From: JBFLVQ01 sp040758525
Lineage (GTDB): Bacteria > Acidobacteriota > Blastocatellia > Chloracidobacteriales > JADJPF01
Length of the DNA stretch: 17,608 nt
Reading direction: 5' to 3'
Assembly (NCBI GenBank): GCA_040758525.1
Contig: JBFLVQ010000117.1
Span: 1 to 17,608 of the forward strand
Shown here: positions 9,201-15,368 of the stretch, piece by piece
Numbering within the stretch: the first letter of the stretch is position 1
How the letters are laid out: each line of letters starts with the position of its first letter
Program-made: the position numbers and the translations under genes
The notes under the pieces: model-generated
The model's input: only the letters and a program-made list of their open reading frames with translations
What the model was told of the DNA's origin: nothing
Databases searched by the model: none

Positions 9201-12200
9201 ATTATCGGCAAATACTAGCCAATAACCCTGATGCTGAAAGGTATCTGAGCGTGAGCTGAGCAGCGTTCGTTTTTGTGCTTCCCAAGAGATCTTATAGAAG
9301 TAGTCATTCAATTTACCCTCGATCACCTTTTCCATACCCTGTTCCAACTGCCGTAGACATAATCCTGCTGCTTTTACTAAAACCTGTCCACGCTCATCGG
9401 TAACGATCAAGTCACCTTTCAGATCATTACTACCAGCAACCATTTCAAAGCGAATATAGCTATACAAATACCTATCTGCCTGAGCATTGACTCGAAGGTT
9501 AGCTAAACTGATCGGCAGATAAAGGGTCTTTGCTAGGTTCTGCTCTCTATTACTAAATAAAGCCGCAGAAAGAGTCTGAAAACAGGCATCAAGAATCGCT
9601 GGATGTAGATAATAGCCTGATGTTTCCAATCCCTCCGGTACTCTCAATTGCGCGATCGCTTCGCCCTTTCCCTGCCATACCTTTTCAACACCTTGAAAAG
9701 CATGTCCATATTCCAGCCCAAGCCTGTTCATCAGTTGATAATGTTGCTGACCGGAAATGAACTCGCTACATCTGCTCTTAATTTCAGCAATCGAAATAGT
9801 CTCAATAGTTGGAGTAGTCAATGGCTCAAATCTGACCATTGCTTGCGCATGTAAATCCCAAAGTGGTTGTTGCTGTTTGTCGGATTGAAGACTGAAGAAT
9901 TGAAACTGAGCGTGTGCAGGGCTAATAGTAGTAATAACCAGTTGTATAGTTTGAGCCTTATGTTCGGCTAAAAATAGCGGCTTAACAAACTCCATTCTTT
10001 CTAGCAGACAGCATTCCGTACCAATAGCCTCAGCAGTAGCTAGCGCCATATCTATATAGCCAGTAGCAGGAAATAGCGCCATACCATTCACTTGATGATC
10101 CTTCAGGTACGGACAACTTTCCAGTGTCAGTTCCATCTCCCAGATATGTAGATTTGGCATCTTTGCTGGTCTTAGGTATTGAGTGAGTAATGGGTGTTGC
10201 GTAGTTGATGGCTCTATTCCATAGAATGGTGTCTTCTTCACCTTGCCCCATACTTCTTTAGGAAACTCTAGCCAGAGACGTTCTCGCTGCCAAGGATATA
10301 AAGGCAGTTTCACAAATTGTGCGTTACTAGGGTAAAGTTGCTGCCAATTAATCTCAGCGCCAAGACAGTATAGAGTTGCTAAAGAGTTGAGTATTGTCAC
10401 CTGTTCATCTTCTTCTCGCCGCAATGACCAGAGCAGAGTTGCCTCTTTGCCAGCATACTTTAGCCCTTCTGCAATCGTATTGAGTAGTATTGGATGTGGA
10501 CTTAATTCGATAAAGATGTTGTGACCCTGTGCCAACAACTGTTGGATAGCGGAAGAAAAGAGTACTGGTTCTCGAAGATTTTTTACCCAATAATGCGCAT
10601 CGAGTTCCAGTGTTGGATCAAACTTGCCGGTTACGCTGGAATATAATGGGATCTCAAGCCTCTTTGATTGCACATCTGCCAAAACTTCCCATAGCTCTCT
10701 ACACAATGGTTGCATTTGAGGGCTATGAGAAGCAACATCCACTTTAACAAGACGGCAGAATACTTCTTTATCTTTTAGCGATGCAATAAGCTCTGCGATT
10801 GCCTGAGAATCTCCGGAGATCACGGTTGATTGTGGGCTGCTGTTAACAGCAATCGATACTCTATCTTCATACCCTACCAGAGCTGATTGGACTTCTTCCA
10901 TAGACAGTTCAACTACTGCCATACTACCCTGGCCACGGACTTTTCTTAACAATAGACTACGTTGACAAATAATTCGCGCCGCATCTGCTAGATTCAAGGC
11001 ACCAGCAACATAGGCAGCCGCTACTTCTCCCATACTCTGCCCTACTACTGCATCAGGTTCTATTCCCCAAGAACGCCATAGTGCTACTAAGGCTACCTGT
11101 ATGGCAAAAAGTACTGGCTGTATACGATCGATCTCATTAAGCCTTGATTCTGTCTCTGTTGCCGATAGTTCTGTCAGCAATGACCAATCGATATATGTGC
11201 GCATAGCCTGATCACACTCTGCCAAGGTCTGTCGAAACACTGGTTCTTTCTCTAATAGTTGGCGTCCCATACCAAACCATTGAGAACCCTGACCAGGAAA
11301 AACAAAGACTATTTTGGCAGAATGGTTGGGGTGACGTTGTCCTACTGAGAAACCAAGCGAATTTTCTTGTTGGCAGAATGATGTTAAATGCGCAATAAGC
11401 TCTTCTTTACTGTGCCCTACCATTGATAGACGATAGTCTAGATGGCTTCTATGCAGACCAGCACTATAACAGATATCGCGCAAAGCTGGCTGTGTATACG
11501 ATCTACTATTAGCCAAAAAAGTAGTATAAGACTCTGCCATTGCTTTGAGGGCTTCTGGTGTATGTGCAGATAATGGCAAAAGGTAGGCCGAATTGATATC
11601 AGCCGACTCTTTTTCTATCTCACTAACTCTTTCTGGCGCCGCTTGCAGCACTATATGCGCGTTTGTACCACCAAACCCGAAAGAACTCACCCCGGCAATG
11701 GCAGGAGTTTTGCGCTCAGGCCACTTGCTTAATCGCTGCTGTACAACGATTGGCAGATCATTAAAAGGTATGTAAGGATTGGGAGTTTCAAAATGTAGAC
11801 TAGCAGGTATCTCTCCATTTTTAAGTGAAAGCGCAACTTTAATTAAACCAGCAATACCTGCCGCCGCTTCTAGATGTCCTATATTGGTTTTTACTGAACC
11901 AATAATGCATTTATCTCCCTCTTGACGATCGATTGATAATACTGCTCCCAGCGCCTTTACCTCGATAGGATCGCCTAAAGCTGTACCGGTACCATGGGCT
12001 TCAACATACTGAACCTGTGCTGGTGATACTGCGCTGCATTTGTAAGCCTGTTGCAACAGCGCCTCTTGTGATTGTTGATTGGGCGCAGTGAGTCCATTAG
12101 TACGACCATCTTGATTAATAGCGCTGCCTCGTATTACCGCATAGATGGGATTTCCCTCTGCTAATGCTGTTGATAATGGCTTCAATACCACTATTCCGCC

Positions 12201-15044
12201 ACCTTCTCCGCGCACATAACCATTTGCTCTCGCATCAAAGGCTTTACATTTTCCATCTGCAGAGAGATAACCACCTTTTGACATACTAATAGTAGTATTA
12301 GGATCTAGGATCAGGTTGACTCCCCCTGCTAGCGCTAATGTCGATTCACCTCTATAGATACTCTGACAAGCCAGGTGAACTGCTACTAGTGATGATGAAC
12401 AAGCCGTATCGATCGCAACACTAGGTCCCAAGAAATTGTAGATATATGAGATACGATTAGCAGCTATACTCAAACAACTACCTGTACTGGCATGTGGACT
12501 ACTGCAAAGATCTATGTTGCTTAGTTGCATCCTACCGTAATCGAATGTTCCTATCCCAACAAAGACGCCAGTATTTGTTCCTGCCAATCGCTCGCAGACC
12601 TCGCCAGCATCTTCTAAAGCCTCCCAAACCAGTTCCAAAAGCAGCCGCTGCTGTGGATCCATACAGGCAGCCTCGCGTGGTGAGATGCCGAAAAAGCCAG
12701 CATCAAACCGATCTACACTCGTCAGAAAGCCACCCCATCGTGTAGTTGCCTTGCCTATTGCTGCCTGATCAGGATTATAGAAAGCATTTATATCCCAGCG
12801 CTGTGTTGGTACTTCATGGACAGCATCAACACCTTGACGTAGTAGCTGCCAAAATTTGCTAGGGTTCTCTGCGCCAGGTAGACGACAGCCAATACCGACT
12901 ATCGCAATCAGCTCTCGCTTCTCCCCGCCCTCTAGCGAGGTTTGGGTAATCAACTTTGAGGAGACGCTAGCACTCTGTCCAGCTAAATAACTGCTCAAAG
13001 TTTCAATACTGGTATGTTCATACAATAGTGTGGGTGAGAGTTCGATCCCTAACCAAGCCGCTAACTCACCAGATAGATTCACCGCTTCCACAGATCTTAA
13101 TCCATAGTAGTGAAATGGCCGTCGAATATCTATCTTCTCTGGGCTGAGTTTGGCTTGCTCGCTAAGTCTATTCACTAGCCAGCCTCTAATGGCTGCTAGA
13201 TTTGCCGTTGTCTGCTCTACTACTGTTGGTCTGACCGGCTTTTCCAACTCTAGCTGCTGAGACCACTCTTGCCCATCGACTAGCTCTAAGCTCTGTGAGT
13301 TGAATCCGTTTCGACAAGCATGACGCTGAATCTTGCCACTAGATGTTTTAGGTATAGTGCCAGCCTTGAGTAATAGCACGGCTTTTACCGCTAGATCATG
13401 ATATTCTGCAATGTTCTGCTTAATCTCATTGATAACCGTGTGCCAATCGAATGTAGCCTGAGCTTGTGAAGAGCTCTTATCTTGATGACGACGTGGCTCA
13501 ACTTCGGCGGCAATTACTAACTCTTCTTGACCATTAATATCGATAGAAAAGGCTGCTGTACACCCTGGTCTGATCAGCGGCGAACTTCTTTCTACTGTTA
13601 ACTCAATGTCCTGAGGATAATGGTTGCGACCATCAATAATAATAAGATCCTTAATACGACCAGTAATGAACAGTTCCTTGTCTTTGACAAAGCCTAGATC
13701 ACCGGTACGTAAAAAAGGCCCTTTTCTACTATCTGCTAAATAAGCGCGAAAAGTCTTCTTGGTCTCTTCAGGACGTCGCCAATAGCCTTGTCCCAAACTT
13801 GGGCTAGATACCCAGATCTCCCCTACACGATTGTGGGGTAGCTCGGTTAATGATTCTGGATCAACAATAATAATATTAACGTCAAATTCATTCTCAATAT
13901 TTCCACTGCTGACCAGGGTTTGTGTATTCTGCTCATCATTGGCAATTACCACACTATGCTGTGCTAATTGGTCTGAGTAGAGTGTGCAATATACTACGGG
14001 AGCAGTCGGCTCTGTCGCAGTAACCTTTAATGTCGCTTCCGCTAGACCATAACCTGGGCAAAAGGCTAGTGGATCGAATCTACATTGCGAGAAAGCTTCA
14101 ATGAACCGTGTCATTGTCTCTTTACGAACCGGTTCGGCGGCAATCAAAGCGGCATTCCAACTACTCAGATCCAGGGCCTGTTTATCTGTCGATGAGATCT
14201 TTCGCGCACAAAGATCAAAAGCGAAATTTGGACCGGCGCTATAAGTGCCTCGATAGTTTGTGATCGCCTTAAGCCAGCGAAGCGGTTTTTGTAGAAATGC
14301 CAAAGGGGACATCAAGACCGAATGATATCCCAAAAAGAGTGGTGCTGTGATGCCATCCATTAATCCCAAATCATGGAAACTGGGCAACCAGGTCACCGCG
14401 ACACTATCAGAATTTAATTGCCATCCCTGGCAATAATAGGCGGCATTATGCAGGATATGATTATGTGTAATCATTACCCCTTTGGGAGTAGCGGTTGAGC
14501 CAGAGGTATACTGTAGAAATGCCAGATCTTCCCCATCAATAAGGGTATCTCGCCATTCCTCCGCCAATGTTACCGGCAGATTATCTGTGGCTAGCCAGCG
14601 CATCTTCTCCAGGTCTGGATATAGGGAAAATATCTCTTTAGTAACTGAGAGAACCTGAGAGGTAGTCAATACCAATATCGATTGAGCATCTGCAGCAATC
14701 GCTTGTAGCCTAGGAAGGGTTCTATTTAATCGGGCAGGATCGGGCGGGTATGCTGGTACGGCAACTGTGCCACTATAGAAACAGCCTAAAAGGGCAGCAA
14801 TAAACTCCAATCCTTGTGGATAGAGTAGCAATACTCGCGCTGTGCGGGCATTCTGATTCTCTAGCAATGCCGCAATCGCGCGAGCCTGGCGATCTAACTC
14901 TGCATAAGTCAAATGTCGCGCATCCACCTCACCATCGGCAAGAAAAGTATAAGCAACCCTTGATGGTTGTGTTAACGCTCTCCAGCGTAGAATTTCTGCC
15001 AAGGTAGAAAATTTCTTTGGGTGTTGAGGAAAATAAAACTTCAT
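6297..15044 (-). CDS. FAAL-initiated type I polyketide synthase, FAAL-ACP-KS-AT-DH-ER-KR-ACP (PKS1)
   Basis: A complete 2915-residue loading plus fully reducing module. The fatty acyl-AMP ligase (about 1-600) has the P-loop YTSGSTATPKG (179-189), GYGLAEAT (331-338), RTGDLGF (446-452), the FAAL-typical DGRNHYPQDIE and Lys571 in SSGKIQR; it should activate a free fatty acid as acyl-AMP and pass it to ACP1. ACP1 (about 613-690) has Ser651 in GLRSVEA, with Arg replacing the usual Asp. KS (about 710-1136): Cys882, His1017, His1057. AT (about 1246-1545): Ser1337 in GQSMGE, specificity motif VASH (1437-1440). DH (about 1616-1895): His1650 in HQVNGMALFP, Asp1819 in HPAILDACFQ. The structural KR half is about 1910-2140. 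ER (about 2160-2487): NADPH motif SATGGVGLAA. KR (about 2508-2690): TGGTGGLG, Lys2618, Ser2642, Tyr2655, Asn2659, with LSD at 2598-2600, suggesting B-type stereochemistry. ACP2 (about 2795-2865): Ser2824 in GIDSLMA. All catalytic residues are present, so one extension should end as a saturated unit. The C-terminal tail (about 2870-2915) probably docks to PKS2. The start is fixed by GGAGGT six bases upstream. Confidence 0.96.
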   Translation of the reverse strand: MKFYFPQHPKKFSTLAEILRWRALTQPSRVAYTFLADGEVDARHLTYAELDRQARAIAALLENQNARTARVLLLYPQGLEFIAALLGCFYSGTVAVPAYPPDPARLNRTLPRLQAIAADAQSILVLTTSQVLSVTKEIFSLYPDLEKMRWLATDNLPVTLAEEWRDTLIDGEDLAFLQYTSGSTATPKGVMITHNHILHNAAYYCQGWQLNSDSVAVTWLPSFHDLGLMDGITAPLFLGYHSVLMSPLAFLQKPLRWLKAITNYRGTYSAGPNFAFDLCARKISSTDKQALDLSSWNAALIAAEPVRKETMTRFIEAFSQCRFDPLAFCPGYGLAEATLKVTATEPTAPVVYCTLYSDQLAQHSVVIANDEQNTQTLVSSGNIENEFDVNIIIVDPESLTELPHNRVGEIWVSSPSLGQGYWRRPEETKKTFRAYLADSRKGPFLRTGDLGFVKDKELFITGRIKDLIIIDGRNHYPQDIELTVERSSPLIRPGCTAAFSIDINGQEELVIAAEVEPRRHQDKSSSQAQATFDWHTVINEIKQNIAEYHDLAVKAVLLLKAGTIPKTSSGKIQRHACRNGFNSQSLELVDGQEWSQQLELEKPVRPTVVEQTTANLAAIRGWLVNRLSEQAKLSPEKIDIRRPFHYYGLRSVEAVNLSGELAAWLGIELSPTLLYEHTSIETLSSYLAGQSASVSSKLITQTSLEGGEKRELIAIVGIGCRLPGAENPSKFWQLLRQGVDAVHEVPTQRWDINAFYNPDQAAIGKATTRWGGFLTSVDRFDAGFFGISPREAACMDPQQRLLLELVWEALEDAGEVCERLAGTNTGVFVGIGTFDYGRMQLSNIDLCSSPHASTGSCLSIAANRISYIYNFLGPSVAIDTACSSSLVAVHLACQSIYRGESTLALAGGVNLILDPNTTISMSKGGYLSADGKCKAFDARANGYVRGEGGGIVVLKPLSTALAEGNPIYAVIRGSAINQDGRTNGLTAPNQQSQEALLQQAYKCSAVSPAQVQYVEAHGTGTALGDPIEVKALGAVLSIDRQEGDKCIIGSVKTNIGHLEAAAGIAGLIKVALSLKNGEIPASLHFETPNPYIPFNDLPIVVQQRLSKWPERKTPAIAGVSSFGFGGTNAHIVLQAAPERVSEIEKESADINSAYLLPLSAHTPEALKAMAESYTTFLANSRSYTQPALRDICYSAGLHRSHLDYRLSMVGHSKEELIAHLTSFCQQENSLGFSVGQRHPNHSAKIVFVFPGQGSQWFGMGRQLLEKEPVFRQTLAECDQAMRTYIDWSLLTELSATETESRLNEIDRIQPVLFAIQVALVALWRSWGIEPDAVVGQSMGEVAAAYVAGALNLADAARIICQRSLLLRKVRGQGSMAVVELSMEEVQSALVGYEDRVSIAVNSSPQSTVISGDSQAIAELIASLKDKEVFCRLVKVDVASHSPQMQPLCRELWEVLADVQSKRLEIPLYSSVTGKFDPTLELDAHYWVKNLREPVLFSSAIQQLLAQGHNIFIELSPHPILLNTIAEGLKYAGKEATLLWSLRREEDEQVTILNSLATLYCLGAEINWQQLYPSNAQFVKLPLYPWQRERLWLEFPKEVWGKVKKTPFYGIEPSTTQHPLLTQYLRPAKMPNLHIWEMELTLESCPYLKDHQVNGMALFPATGYIDMALATAEAIGTECCLLERMEFVKPLFLAEHKAQTIQLVITTISPAHAQFQFFSLQSDKQQQPLWDLHAQAMVRFEPLTTPTIETISIAEIKSRCSEFISGQQHYQLMNRLGLEYGHAFQGVEKVWQGKGEAIAQLRVPEGLETSGYYLHPAILDACFQTLSAALFSNREQNLAKTLYLPISLANLRVNAQADRYLYSYIRFEMVAGSNDLKGDLIVTDERGQVLVKAAGLCLRQLEQGMEKVIEGKLNDYFYKISWEAQKRTLLSSRSDTFQHQGYWLVFADNQGVASRLVQQLAQKRGHFRMVTAGPAFKLLPGGDYQLNPGQPQEFEQLIKSVASQTSSLQGVIFLWGLERVELAEEDLAGIEMQSLRSLSLIYLLQALAQAGWRNAPRLWVVTNGVQAIENSTRSLAQSLFWGIGRTIMHEQSQFQCTMIDLSATIESNEIESLFEEIWFADDEQQIALRGQERFVARLVHTTAGADAGVAKSQTSRSAIDQPFRLEISKPGILDHMLLRATKRRPPAAGEVEIEVYTAGLNFVDVMRAMGVLQAMGIEDARNNTIEMGNECAGKIVAIGEGVDNFQIGDEVVAIASGCLGSFVTTSSQLVVLKPAHLSFPEAASLPIAFLTAHHALNNLARMGCEDRVLIHSATGGVGLAAIQLAQQAGAEIFATAGSPEKRQLLETLGVKHIFDSRSLAFADEIMQQTNGKGVDIVLNCLTGEALEKNLAILAPYGRFIEIGKRDIYQNSQLELGHFRRNLCYFAVDLARMVVERPAQCGNMLRELMKQFSEGILRPLPYQCYMVSQVVTAFQQMAQAKHIGKLVINLKAADAPIVTDEQPMTITSDATYLITGGTGGLGLVVAEWLAEQGAKQLVLAARNEASTAALQVVRQLRDKGVEVKVVCLDIACQQQLANLLVEIEQTLPPLKGIVHAAGILSDTTLLKLSRESFQAVIRPKVMGSWNLHKLTIDKELDFLILFSSIASILGSPGQGNYCAANAFLDALAHYRQGEHLAATSLNWGPWSEVGLAATTEKRGNRLEFRGISSINPNQGKDILSWLLNKSAFKRSAQIGIMAFDLRQWRQFYPKAAQSALLIKLAQEQIGGTHQFNQSNQIRSSLLQLKSMSQRKALLESHLRTQIAHVLRISPTRINADSPLQNLGIDSLMALELRNRLEASLGLILPATLIWAYPNLSVMVPYLASKMGICLEAEENTVPLREENIQLAVEVRQLAELSEQEAERLLLEKLASLNRIVD

Positions 15045-15050
15045 GCGGTG

Positions 15051-15056
15051 ACCTCC
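15051..15056 (-). promoter_or_regulatory. Strong ribosome binding site of PKS1
   Basis: On the minus strand, GGAGGT lies six bases before the ATG at 15044. It is a full match to the anti-Shine-Dalgarno core at normal spacing and fixes the start of the FAAL-PKS. It contrasts with the weak or displaced sites of the two downstream operon genes. Confidence 0.9.
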
Positions 15057-15133
15057 AGAATAAGGCTTAGATCGTCGTCTTGTATTAAAAACTTAAGTAA
15101 CTAAACGATCTTAAAAATGCAGAGAACTTATCG

Positions 15134-15149
15134 ACTAAATATGTTTAGT
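15134..15149. repeat. Short palindrome in the PKS leader (operator-like)
   Basis: ACTAAA and TTTAGT form perfect 6-bp half-sites around a 4-base spacer, about 90 bp upstream of the PKS1 start codon. Size and position suit a dimeric regulator's site, but AT-rich 6-bp half-sites also arise by chance, so this is only a candidate. Confidence 0.25.
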
Positions 15150-15322
15150 AAGTAACGAAAATCTTTAATATTAGTCGGAGGTCTACTTTGTGTTAATTTC
15201 TGTTCTATCTGTAGTCGAAAAATAGAGGTCTATATTTTTATCTTGGTGTGTTAGCGTTTTCGCTATGCCCCCTTTTCACATACCAGATAACGAGAACTCT
15301 TACTGTCCTAGCAAAGATTAGT

Positions 15323-15360
15323 GAAGTCATCCCCATATTTAGTAAGTTGGGGATGACTTC
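15323..15360 (-). terminator. Intrinsic terminator of the TonB-dependent receptor gene
   Basis: A perfect 13-bp inverted repeat (15323-15335, GAAGTCATCCCCA, with 15348-15360, TGGGGATGACTTC) surrounds a 12-base loop. It starts eight bases after the receptor's stop codon. On the minus strand it is followed by ACTAATCTTTGC, a modest T-rich tail. It should separate receptor transcription from the PKS operon, so the two are probably not one transcript. Confidence 0.75.
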
Positions 15361-15368
15361 GGCTTGGA

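Larger units (their letters stand above)
15045..15368 (-). promoter_or_regulatory. Leader/promoter region of the PKS operon, 324 bp without a gene
   Basis: This gap lies between the stop of the TonB-dependent receptor and the start of PKS1, both read leftward, so it should hold the promoter of the three-gene operon. It is clearly AT-rich. I could not assign a convincing -35/-10 pair. Visible elements are: the receptor's terminator (15323-15360); a palindrome ACTAAA-N4-TTTAGT at 15134-15149; TAGTCG hexamers at 15132-15137 (inverted), 15172-15177 and 15212-15217, spaced exactly 40 bp; an 8-bp direct repeat TAAGTAAC at 15094-15101 and 15149-15156; and a small hairpin TAGCG-TTTT-CGCTA at 15252-15265. 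Any of these could be regulator sites, but none matches an operator I recognise. No regulator gene is present in the window. Confidence 0.45.

Noticed and set aside
9652..9659. GCGATCGC, the cyanobacterial HIP1 octamer
   Set aside because: I noticed only one copy in more than 17 kb, whereas cyanobacteria that use HIP1 have it far more often; not evidence for a cyanobacterial host.
6297..15044. Possible broken or inactive domains in PKS1
   Set aside because: KS, AT, DH, ER, KR and ACP catalytic or binding motifs were checked one by one and all are present; no frameshift or internal stop.
15076..15110. Sigma-70-like promoter with TAATAC as -10 upstream of PKS1
   Set aside because: No acceptable -35 hexamer stands 16-18 bases upstream, and AT-rich DNA gives many such -10 look-alikes.
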